The notes below the pieces were generated by a model. It was not told the DNA's origin. It ran no database searches and saw nothing but the letters and a program-made list of their open reading frames with translations. Positions 1 through 10,338 of a DNA stretch of 64,000 nt are shown one piece after another. Position 1 is the stretch's first letter. Each line of letters begins with the position of its first letter. A program made the translations under genes and the position numbers. Source of the stretch: Isoetes taiwanensis (taxonomy: Eukaryota > Streptophyta > Lycopodiopsida > Isoetales > Isoetaceae); assembly GCA_021234155.1 (NCBI GenBank), contig JAJEKV010000002.1:10470725-10534724 (forward strand), written 5' to 3'.

Positions 1-424
1 CTCCATGTGCCGACATTTACTAAGACGAGAAAAAAAATGGCTATCGGGTAAACATCTCACGGAGTTGTCACGGAGTTGGCTATGGAGTTTTTCTTGATGG
101 CAAATTGGATTAGCTCTGATGAAGCGAAGACCCGTGATCCTTATTTTTTCTCACCGCTTATTAATGGAGAAGCGGGCGTGACCTTCTTTGATGGATCCTC
201 GACAAGAACGGAGAAGCAGAGGCATGACCTTCTCCATCTCCGTGGTTTTTTTTTAGCCAATTTCTAATTTTCGTGGCCGTAGATTTTTAAAGAAAGAAAT
301 CTAACGGCCAAACTTTTGCCACATCAGTTTTGTATGAGGTGGACATGCTATGTGGATAGCCTAGAATTGCAAGGAGGGTTGCACGCTTGGTTAGGGTCGG
401 CATGCTAAAAAAAAAAAAAAAATT

Positions 425-850
425 ATGGGGGTATTCGACTTGTGAAATACAAGCCTTAGTTTAGACGAGCCTAATACCCCAAGGCTGAAATTCTTGAAAT
501 AAAAAAAATAAAAAATAAAATATATAGGGGGGTATTCGACTTATGCAATAAGCAAGGGGGGTATTTGACTTGTGGTATGAGCAAGGGGGTATTCGACTTG
601 CAAAATAGTGGCCTTAGTTTAGACGAGCCTAATACCCCCTGGGTATTCCACAAGTCTAATACCCCCAAGTCTAATACCCCCTTTTTTGGGACTTTTTCGG
701 ATAGGGGTTCCGGCCAAGGAGGAATGGGAGGTATTTGACCTGCCTAATATCAACCCAAAATTGGGGGTATTCGACTTGTGGAATAAGTGTGCATGTTGAA
801 ACCACGAGTCTAATACCCCCTATTCCACGAGTCAAATACCCCCCTGGAAT
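425..850. repeat. Bidirectional short-repeat cluster
   Basis: A core close to GGGGGTATTCGACTTGTG occurs at least five times on the plus strand (near 427, 530, 566, 593 and 763), and its reverse complement (TAATACCCCC) recurs near 470, 635, 660, 672 and 810-840. A longer piece around CCTTAGTTTAGACGAGCCT occurs twice (about 452 and 612). The mixture of direct and inverted copies gives a fold-back-prone stretch with no coding potential. It may be the decayed end of a transposon with subterminal repeats, but no clean ends or target duplication were found. Confidence 0.6.
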
Positions 851-1193
851 CGAGGTCCAAATGGGGTGCCAATAAATGCACCGCTATATTTCTCATACAT
901 TCTTTTGAATGTTATTAATTCCATCCCTCTGTTTTGAGCCCAACATTTCTCTAAGTTTATTTTATTTTCATATCATGCTCTGGGCCCACTAACATTTCTT
1001 ACACTCTTTGTGTTGCAGGCTTTTGTGTGGTGGCTAAGAGTGGAGTGACAATAAGGCTTGTGCATAATGTCCTCAAGCAAAAAGTAAGCATTTTAGCATG
1101 TTATTATTTCTTATTTTTTATGTCATTCTTTCTTATTTTATGTTAATTTTATGTTCTCTTTGCTTATGTTATGTTATGATAAAAATTTGCATA

Positions 1194-3176
1194 ATGGGTT
1201 CTGAAAATGAAAGACCTTCCAAGAAGCAAATTACTTTATTCAACATGTCGTGTTCAAGGGGAATGTGGCATCAAATACCCCATGTGGTGTCTCACGGGAA
1301 GATGTTAACCTCCAAAGTGCCTTTAATGAGCATGGTAAGGAAATGGTGCAAATTGGGAAGGATAACAAAGGCAATGGAAAAGTACCAAGATGATTGGGCT
1401 GAAAAGAATAAATGGCTGGAAGTTGATAAAGAAAGAGAACATATGTCGTGTTCTATATGCAAGGAAGATCCTCATTGCAAGTCTCTTTTGCCACCACAGG
1501 TGCAAAAAACTTTAAGACCTCGGCATTGGATGACCATGCAAGTTCTAAAGCCCATAGGGATGCCATATTATTGCAAGAGCGAGATAAAGACGATCTTCAA
1601 AAACTTGAAACGAAGAGGAAGTCTAGTGTGGGGAGTTGTCTTGAAAAATTGTTCAAGTGTGCATATTGGATTGCAAAATAAGACTTGGCTTCCAGAAATC
1701 TGGTGAGTTTGTTGAGCTGGATCCGTGATTGTGGTGTTGAAGATTTGCCATTCATGTATAATGACAACAAGGCTTGTGCAAGTTTTATATTTAATATAAG
1801 TCATTGGACATGAGCACTCTTGGTCGTGTGAGGCGAAGTCCATGGTTTGGGCTCATAGTTGACAAGTCCACCGATACAGTGTAACTAAGAATCTCATTCT
1901 ATATACCACTTTTTTAGAAGAGAGATGTGTGCAACCCGTATTCCTGGACATGGTGATTGTTAGAGATGGAATGGCAGAAGGGATTATGGAAATCATTTTA
2001 GATATGTTGAAGGAATGGAATCTTGATATTGGGAAATCGATGGGCTTTGGTAGTGACGGTGCTTCCGTTATGGTTGGTGCACATACAAGTGTGGCTGCAA
2101 GATTGAAATCGCTTAACCCATTCATGACCAACATGTATTGTTGTGCTCATCGGGTAAATCTATATGTTCAAGAAGCATACAAGGCGCCAGCAATAAAAAC
2201 AAGGTGTACGTTTACTGATGAGTTGATGAATCGTGTGTCAAGTTTCTTTTCTAAAAGCAGTGTGAAGACATGATGGCTTAGTAGGAATGGGGCAATTAAG
2301 AGGATGTGCAAAGTTTATGAGATGCTCATGCAAACTTTGTTGGAGAATCCTGATGGTAAGGCTCTTTACTTGAGTTTAAAATCATTTTTGGTTGTTTATA
2401 TTCTTCACTTCCTTGCTGACATACTCAAGATCATGACAAACTTGACTTTAGAGTTTCAAAGAACTTATGTGGATGTTAACAATGTGGCTAGTTTGTGCCA
2501 AAATGCAATTCAAGAGATAGAAGAGTTATTTTTGGTGCAAATGATAGATCTGAATTCTTTCCAAAAGGATAGTCGAGATTATCCTATCATACCAGATTAT
2601 GGTGGAGGAGGAGTGCTTCATGTTTTAAGAGCCTCCGTGAAAGGGAACATGTATAGTCCATTGAGTTGGATAGACAAATTGATGGTGAGGATCTATCTCG
2701 TGTTGTTGAATTTCAAAAGGCTTTTGCCACTGCGCTAATTGGTACCTTGAAGAAAAGGTTAGAGGATCAGGTTATTCATCTTATCTTATCTTCTTTGAAA
2801 GTACTATGTCTAGTCGTGCTAAGGAATTGAAGGTTTATGGAATTGATGAGCTAAAGAAATTGCATGACTTCTATGGAGTGCAAAAAGATGTTGATGGTAA
2901 GACATTTCCTGCTGCCATATGTTGATCATGAGAAGTTGTGCAGAGAGTATGCATTGTTTAAGCGTCAAGCTAGCACAGAATGGCTCCTTGGATACATGGG
3001 GGATAATTTCTTATAATGACTTGTGGAAGGAGAAGATGCCTGAATTGCTAAGCCTTGCAAGAATTGGGCTTGTCCAATGTACTAGTACAGCTGCATGTGA
3101 GCCTGGGGTATTTTCAGCGGTTGATGCAATTGATTTGAAGAGCTGCGATTTGAATAGAGATCGGAATGTAGAGTAA
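1194..3176 (+). pseudogene. Degenerate hAT-type transposase (TTF zinc finger, DUF4371-like)
   Basis: Fragments in several frames follow the order of a plant hAT transposase with an N-terminal TTF-type zinc finger. About 1430-1680 encodes a Cys-x2-Cys stretch followed by FATTGAKNFKTSALDDHASS and a KAHRDA motif, typical of the TTF finger. About 1840-2210 encodes the catalytic-region pieces DKSTDT, GFGSDGASVMVG and CCAHRVNLYVQEA. About 3030-3150 encodes a C-terminal dimerisation-like stretch (LLSLARIGLVQCTST). The frame changes several times (for example a stop just after DKSTDTV near 1880), so no continuous protein can be made even with introns. It is a dead element. Terminal inverted repeats and a target duplication were not recognised. 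Confidence 0.75.
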
Positions 3177-4651
3177 AAAAAACTGAATCCGGAATTGCAG
3201 GTAAAGAAATTCAGAACAAAGAGTAAATCTTGGATGCTCGACTTTTTTTTTTATTGAAAGTGCACCACCTGTCATGATCTGATTGGAAGCCTGGGCTGAA
3301 AATAGCCCAGGCGGTTTTTACGGTTTGAGGTATTAGCAGCAGGAAGCTTCCGACTATATTTTATAAATTCCGAATGGTTTTTAGGACTTGCAGGAAATTT
3401 GAAAGTTTTCCCAGCGCTGCTGCGTAGACTCTCTCCGTCGACCTACGACCTGTTCTTCGATAAGCTTGGTTATTCATCAGGATCAGGAACTCTGCTTCAC
3501 GAGCGCGCGTGACCAGGCCAAGTGGGGGTTCGAAAGAAGCTCATGGAAACACAGCCTAAGTCAACGAGGGCGCGCGCATGGAAATTTCGCTAGGGCTGTA
3601 AAAGAACAATCCGCCGTGTCCTTTGCTGGGAATTAAACTCGTAATTTGCGTAGCAGCATCCTAGAAATTGCACCATGTCTCCAGCTTTGAAGCTGCATTT
3701 CCTTGCCGCAACATCCGCTGGAAGAATCTATGGCAACAGTTTAACACGGTTGTACGGGGCAGCTGTGGCGCCTTGTAAGCTGCAACGTGGATTGCAGCAT
3801 TGGCGGATCTCATGTCTGTTAGTTCTTGCCAAGAAAAAGGCGGTAAAAACGTACACCTCTTCCTCTTGCTGTTTGATCTCTCAACTGATGATTTTTATCT
3901 TCATCTCTACTATAATGTTAAGTTGGATGTTCCTTTTTATTGTATCTGCTCCTTCTTATTGCTTGTCTTTAGTTACTATTCAAGCTAAATTTTTTTGTGA
4001 ATAAGGGTGGGTTTTATTTCTTTTCAGTTCGTCTTGCCAGTTTATCAGTCAATATCTTTCTACCCAAACCATAATGGTATTAATCGATTTGGGTAATGGA
4101 TATCCATAACCCCGAATTTCATTGATTAAATTGATCAGGAGACACATTAAGGCCAACAGCATAAGGAAGTAGAACATGCCTTCTTCGGTGGACAATTTCA
4201 GGTTTGAATTAGGCAGAAACAGGAAATGAATTAGATATACCAAACTTTGTAATGAGATCCCTGACAATGAAAATGAAAAATGTCATATGGACCCTGTGAT
4301 CTATGAGAAGAGCAAATTACATATAGTTCAAGAATTAGAAAAAACCAACCAACCTCTTTGGCATTTTTGTTTACTGGTTTATATGACATCTCTATCTTCA
4401 TATTAACTTGACCAATTATTTTTGGTATAATCAACAGAACGCTTTGGAAGAATTCATTCCAGCCTCGTTAGAAGAGATCAATATTTGTGACAAATTTCAA
4501 TTTGAACTAATCTCCTTGGAGGAAGAAAATGCATTAAAAAGTGACACGGAATATATAGCAATACCGTCGTCTTTTTTTCACAGAGGAAATTATCATGACG
4601 AATTTACTGGGTGGCATAATCTAAATTGATTGAGGCTTTAATTGATCCGGC
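3177..4651. other. Gene-poor upstream region of the kinase
   Basis: No protein family is recognised. A short perfect hairpin (GCCTGGGC / GCCCAGGC) lies near 3290-3315. From about 3736 onward the sequence is duplicated at 38609 onward. Small open frames here (3675-4004 and 4408-4629 on the plus strand) do not resemble a leucine-rich-repeat or malectin ectodomain, so an extracellular part for the downstream kinase could not be supported. Confidence 0.5.
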
Positions 4652-6457
4652 ATGGGCTTCAGTAAAGACGGTGTCTTATCTGATTTGTATGCCAATCGTC
4701 GTCTCTTAGAGAACAATGTGCGAGATAACAATATCCAAACGACTTACATCATTTATGCTGCAATTTTTCTGATTCTTTTAATCAGTGTTACTGCTGCTAT
4801 AGCTATATGGTACTACTGTTTCAAAAAAGGGAGACCACAACGAGGTATAGAATTGTTCTCATTGTTGAAAAATCCCTGCAGCTTAGTGGAAGGTGCTCAA
4901 CTTACTATTACAACCTATCTTTGCAGGTGGATCATCTATAACACTTGAAAGTATCCATCAAAATGTACCACAGCTCAACAATAAGGAACTTCTAAAGCAT
5001 GCACGTCCATTTCAATACTTGGAAATAAAGAAAGCAACATCAAATTTCTCAAGACTGATTGGAGAAGGTGGATTTGGTCCAGTATATTATGGACAGCTGC
5101 CAGATGAACAGGAAGTAGCAGTAAAGGTACAGGCTGATGATTCAAAACAAGGTAGTCAAGAATTCTGCACCGAGGTTAGTATGCTGCATTTTCTACCCGA
5201 GCTATGTGTTTTAGGATCTGTTTTGGTTTTTAGAAACCTAGAGGTGAAAGTAACATGGTAGGCATTCTCAAGATTTATTGTCTCTATATGGTCATCTGTT
5301 TAGGTTCTTGTTCTTTCCAAAGCAAACCATCGCAATGTGGTGTCTCTTCTTGGGTACTGCGAAGAGGGAAAGTTCCGTATTCTTGTTTACGAGTACCTTC
5401 GGGGTGGAACACTTGAGAATCGCATTCATGGTAACTTACTTTCTTTGTTATTTTAACATCCTTTACTCATTACTTTAGTTTGCCAGGTATGTCATCTCCT
5501 TCACTGGGTTGGAGAGAGAGACTGAAGGTTGCACTGGATGTTGCTAGAGGTGCATTGATTTCTCTTCTTTCTATTGTATGTCTGCCCAACTGTTACTGCT
5601 TTCCCTGATGTATGTGAGGGTTTTTTATTACAGGACTTGAGTACTTGCACACTGGCTGTAGCCCACCCATAATCCATCGAGATGTCAAAAGTGCTAATAT
5701 TCTTCTTACCGACAAGTTGACAGCAAAGCTTGCTGACTTTGGGCTCTCCCGACTAGGACCTGAGGAAGGGAAAAGTCGTGTGGTCACGGTAGTAAAAGGG
5801 ACATCAGGTTACGTTGATCCAGAGTAGGTTGATTGGGCTTTTCTTGCAAGTCGCCAAAGCTCAATTTTCTTACTCTCTAATGGAAGTTTAATCATTTCAG
5901 GTACTACAGGACTGAGGAGCTTACACAGAAGAGTGATGTCTACAGTTTTGGAATTGTTTTACTTGAGCTTATTACAGGAAGGGAATCAATTGTTTTTGAC
6001 GCTCCAAAGAAATATATAAGCTTATCAGATTGGGTGAGGCTTTGCCTTAAATCTCGTTCTTTTGATAATTTCACTTGATAATTCTGTTATTGCAAATATA
6101 TATCTGACTTGTTCACCCATGGTTTAGGCAAGGAACCTCTTGCTTCAGAGGAAAGTCGAGAAAATTGTGGATCCAGCTCTCAAGCGTGCATATAACATTG
6201 ATGTTTTGTGGAAGATTGCGGAGACTGCAATGTTTTGTGTGGAGCCACGAGCCATTCATCGGCCAACCATGAGTGAGGTTGTTCAAGAGCTGAAGGAAGC
6301 ATTAGATATGGAAAATGGAACTGTCAAAATATCTAAAAATGCAGATTTAACCTTCAGTTCAGAGAAGAAAGATGGCAATCTCAGGGGGCGAGCTTATATA
6401 AGCAGTAATAAGATTTCAAGTACATTGCAGAGTGCTAGAACCTTGGACCTTTTATAA
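4652..6457 (+). CDS. Membrane-anchored receptor-like protein kinase, RD type, no ectodomain seen
   Basis: Seven exons (4652-4844, 4927-5174, 5304-5430, 5487-5549, 5634-5823, 5901-6033, 6128-6457) join through GT..AG introns into one 427-residue frame. A hydrophobic segment at about residues 33-55 should span the membrane and is followed by Lys/Arg. The kinase domain follows, with glycine loop GEGGFG (110-115), catalytic Lys131, helix-C Glu147, HRD (225-227), DFG (245-247) and a GYVDPEYY activation-segment end. All the catalytic residues are present and it is an RD kinase. The domain resembles plant LRR/malectin receptor kinases, which signal from the plasma membrane. No LRR, malectin or signal peptide is visible upstream. 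The start used is the first in-frame ATG before the membrane segment, so the true gene may have more 5' exons or be truncated. It converges with the pirin-like gene downstream. Confidence 0.8.
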
Positions 6458-7908
6458 TCATGAGATTCATGTGGGTTGAATGTGTCGCAAGATTGATTTA
6501 GCATTGAGCAAATCAGAGTTTATGGAAATTGGGGAACGAGAGTCCCAGGAATTTGATTTGTATATAGTCCAGGGTTATGTTAATTTTAATCCACATTCAC
6601 TACCTTTCTCCATGGGATTTTCAATTGTTGACTAATTGGCATCAAGAGATAGAGCCAAAGATGTGATGCATTCGCATGTGTGAAAGTTATAACACATGGG
6701 GCCCCAAGATTATGCTGTAACACATGTTGTGATTATGCTATTGAAATTGATTCTGTACATAAACATTTCAATTAAATTCATGTGAGACAAACCGTAGATG
6801 ACAATGGGAGTAGCATATAGGCCTTACCATAACTAGTCTGCACAACAAATAGGACATGGTCATGCAGTCATCATTCTCTCTCCAACTAGCTAAAGTTGTA
6901 ACTCAAAATAAGATGTCTTGACTTAAGGGAATAATCATCCATTGTTTATGTGCATGACGTACAATCATGCATCATATATCCATCAATTATTCAAGAAGAT
7001 GCAATTCAAAAGTACAAATCCGTTATTGAAGATTGGTTTGACATGTTAGGAAGAAAACACACACGACCATCACGCGAAAATTAACTGTTGATATCCATGA
7101 CAATGAAGTTGAAACACTTTTTCTAAGAAAAATGAAGGGCACAATCACCTAGTGCAAGATAAATTCTATGCAATCACCTAGTGCGAGACAAATTCCAAGG
7201 AACTCTCAACCCAATGTGAGACAAATTCTAAATTCAGGGGAACTCTAGCATCCTGCTGGATCATCCAACCTGTTAAAATCGAAAATTTTTGACAGGAATT
7301 TTTTCCCATGAAGTTTGCAGTGTCAAAATCTACGAGGCTTTTTATACTTTTCCGGCTAAAATTCAAGTTTCCATAAGACCCCTCCTAGAGAAAATATACT
7401 TGTCAGGGTTTTTAAGTTTGTTCCACACTGCAATCGCCAACATAAGAGAGTTGTCTTTGCGAACTCAAAATAATACAAGAGAAGATACAAGAAATACATT
7501 TCATTATAGTGAAGAATGCACTCTGCAAGTCATTGCCTACTACATCTTTAATAACTGCAGATACTAGATGAGCTATATCCAGCAACACATCAAGAAGCGT
7601 GTAGCATGAGCTATACCAGCATGCAACCATATATCTACAAACTGTTGTCTCTCTGTCTCGTCCCCTTAGGCAAGGTTTTGCTAATGAAAGCATTGAAAGC
7701 ATGGCCTTGGATTGTGTCTAATAAAAGACATTCTAAGCACGTTAAGAAAGTTCCATTTCAATGACGAGAAAATGGGAGCCAGCGCCATCTTGAGATTTTA
7801 AATTGACTTTCATGTCTGACTTCGATGCCTTAACCTGTGACCAAAAGTAAAATACAAAGGAAATTAAGTTATGCACACAAAGAAAACTAAGGTCACACTT
7901 ATGCATCT
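6458..7908. other. Intergenic spacer between convergent genes (copy 1)
   Basis: This stretch holds the 3' flanks of the kinase (plus) and the pirin-like gene (minus). No gene is recognised. The part 7560-7700 is the source of the inverted fragment found at about 45900-46110 and at the start of each unit of the tandem array. Confidence 0.5.
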
Positions 7909-9078
7909 TCATGTTCCAACCTCCAAAGCATCTTTTGTTTGAAGAACAACATCTTGGTTGACTTTTAATCCACCCTCTGCACAGACCAAATAAATCTGTC
8001 GCCCTCTTTTTATTTCAAATTCTAGCTCAATTCCAGGATCTGTTTCTGAGACATAGATATTCGCATCCTGATGTATATATATGAGGCCCTCTTTAGAGTC
8101 TTTTGTCTGCAGGTCCTCGTCATAGCCTGTTAGAACATGCAGCAACTTGTTGTGCCTGGCTTCTTTGCTGCAGCATCATCACAACATCCCTTCAGGTTTA
8201 GACAACTTGGAATATGATCGATAATGCAGAAATATAGATTAAACCCAAGCTCACTCACTCAAAAGTTCGAGAGCCGTAGTTCGGCTTAACTCCCTGGAGG
8301 CATGGAGTAATCCAAATTTGCAAGAATCTCAGCCTGCAACAGAACTCCCATGGAAATCAGATAAAGGTTGCACGTTATGTAAAATTTCGTTTAAATAATT
8401 TGATTTTAACTTACATTTCACTGCTGTTATTCATTTCAGAATGAGAAACCCCTGATCCAGCACTCATATACTGCACACTTCCTCTTCCCAATGTTTCCTC
8501 TGTTCCCATACTGCAGAATATATTTTATTTCCCTTTTCAAATGCTCAATTTCCAACAAATTTGAGTTGATTAAAAAAATCCTGTTAACCCACCTATCTTT
8601 GTGTGTCAGTTTCCCTTGTAGAACATATGTGAAAATCTCTGCGTTTCTATGGCTATGGGTCCCAAAGCCTGAACGAGGCTGCAGTGTAAGAGATATAAAT
8701 TACTTAACATCAAAATTGTTTTCATTCATGGCCTTGGATATATTCCCGATAAAGGATTGCACAATACCTTAACCAGATCATCATTAAGCACTCTGAGAAC
8801 GCCAAAGTTGACATTATCCGGATTGTAATATTCTGCAAAACTGGCATGTTTGGAAATATGTTAGAAGCAATGAGGGGTTTGAAAAAATAATTAGGAACAT
8901 CAAAGAAGGCTTTAAAGAATGGCTTTTTCATAATTTGGTGCTCCCACAACTTGGTTCAAAAGGAAAAAAAGGGCAGGGCTCGATACCTGAAATGAAATCT
9001 GCTCTCCAACCATCCCACAGATTTGGAAACATGAAGCTGAGACGCAGGGATGTGCCGAATCCAATTCCGGAGACTCAT
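7909..9078 (-). CDS. Pirin-family bicupin protein (YhhW-like), copy 1
   Basis: Six exons on the minus strand (8987-9078, 8768-8840, 8593-8678, 8415-8510, 8259-8333, 7909-8167) join through GT..AG introns into 681 bases, an uninterrupted 226-residue protein, close to the 231 residues of bacterial YhhW. The N-terminal cupin carries GFGTHSHRNAEI and GVSHSE, giving metal ligands His63, His65, His107 and Glu109, the same His-His-His-Glu set as in human pirin and YhhW. The C-terminal half carries IYIHQDANIYVSE and GRQIYLVCAEGG, typical of the second cupin. Members of this family bind a non-haem metal, and some have quercetin 2,3-dioxygenase activity in vitro. The substrate here is unknown. No transit or signal peptide is obvious. 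A second intact copy lies at 43840-44981. Confidence 0.88.
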
Positions 9079-9377
9079 GATTTTGTATACAGAAACGACG
9101 ATTACTTGATGAAATACAATGCAAGATTTGTAGCAGAAGAAGCAATTTTGGGGTGATCCGGAGCTGTTGGGGCCAATTTATAGAGTGATCTTCTAACAGG
9201 TATGGCGTCTATATGACATCATGCCTCTTGAGTCATGATCGAAATAAAATATGGGAGGGAACTGACCCTGTCTAAACTATGACGTCAATGTGACATACAA
9301 ATGCCGTCAGTTTTAGTTCCCGGAATGATTTTTGTGATTGATTATCCGATTCCGAACCTTTAACATGGAAAATAGCT

Positions 9378-9408
9378 CGCTTTTTTTTTTTTTTTTTTTT
9401 TTTTTTTT
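9378..9408. repeat. Poly(T) run
   Basis: A run of about 29 T follows the end of the duplicated segment and is absent from copy 2. It could be the poly(A) tail of a minus-strand retroposed sequence lying to its right, but no flanking target duplication was identified. Confidence 0.5.
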
Positions 9409-10047
9409 GGCTGAGAGTGGTGCCACGTGGCATGCCCCTCCATTCCAGAATGGAAAAGGGCAAGTCAATTCCGTGGAGCCAATTCCGTGGAGATTAATTT
9501 TTACAGCCTACAACCGTTTGCCTCACACACTAAACAAACACCAAACAAATTTTAGACTGAAAATTTTAAACATTAAAAACACATTAAAGACTTTATGTTC
9601 ACTACAATCACAGTTGAAGTTCAAATACTTCAATCACATTCAATTCCAATTCTGAACCATAGTTTCCGATTCAAGAAAACTGAACAAGGAGTTTTACATT
9701 GAACACAACATTGAAGAACTGAACACAGCATTGAAGAATTGAACTAAAAACTGAACACAGCATTGAAGAACACAGTAGAAACTTCATGAAGAACACAGCA
9801 GAAACTTCTTCAGGATCAGACACAGAGACTTCCAGCATCACACTATGCCAGTTGAAAACCTGAAACATTAGAAAACTAATAAATATATATCATAAAATAC
9901 ATGACAGAAAGTACATACATGCTTACATCACATTGACCGCGCATCAGACCCCTCGCCAACACCCTGTGCATTATCAGACTGTTCGCCACACCTAAACAAT
10001 TCAATATTAGAAAAATAAAATAACTAACCTAATAAAAACAGAACTAC
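9409..10047. other. AT-rich spacer with short tandem motif
   Basis: Between about 9700 and 9830 a motif close to GAACACAGCATTGAAG is repeated roughly five times with variation. No coding region is recognised. Confidence 0.45.
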
Positions 10048-10338
10048 TTACAACTTCTTCGCAAAAATTCCTGCATCAGATAAAGTACTAACTTGAATGA
10101 TAACCTTGTCAATCTTATTACCTTGAAACGTAATATTGCCACCAAAACGACGATCGACACTACAATCTAGGAAATATTTCTTGAGCGCCGGACTACGCTC
10201 TAAAACAGTATCCAGATGCTTACAATACTCATCGTCTATCTCAACAGGCAGATTAACACTTCCATTAATATTACTAACTAGAAACGTGTGCCCGGCGATG
10301 CCGGGCGTTAGTTGTGGACGTGTGAAATAGGTATACAT
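10048..10338 (-). CDS. Hypothetical 96-residue open frame
   Basis: An open frame of 96 codons with a fairly protein-like composition, including ERSPALKKYFLDCSVDRRFG and an Ile/Val-rich stretch before its end. I do not recognise a family, and no upstream or downstream exon could be tied to it. It lies upstream (on its own strand) of the poly(T) run at 9378-9408, so it could belong to a retroposed transcript. The chance that this is only a spurious frame is substantial. Confidence 0.25.
   Translation of the reverse strand: MYTYFTRPQLTPGIAGHTFLVSNINGSVNLPVEIDDEYCKHLDTVLERSPALKKYFLDCSVDRRFGGNITFQGNKIDKVIIQVSTLSDAGIFAKKL

Larger units (their letters stand above)
3736..9345. repeat. Segmental duplication, copy 1
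   Basis: This segment, holding the kinase gene and the pirin-like gene, reappears in the same orientation at 38609-45230 with high identity. The left limit is at the shared ACAGTTTAACAC sequence and the right limit just after GATTTTTGTGATTGATTAT. Copy 1 is the better preserved copy and serves as an empty-site reference for the insertion in copy 2. Confidence 0.9.

Noticed and set aside
425-850. CRISPR array or telomere-like satellite
   Set aside because: Copies are in both orientations with irregular spacing in a plant nuclear context, and the motif is not a telomere repeat.
7412-7702. Minus-strand 96-codon frame in the spacer downstream of the pirin gene
   Set aside because: No family is recognised, the duplicate at 43342-43557 is shortened, and the stretch behaves as 3' flank.
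9378-10338. Processed retrogene on the minus strand ending at the poly(T) run
   Set aside because: The poly(T) and the minus-strand frame are suggestive, but no target duplication and no known parent gene could be identified.
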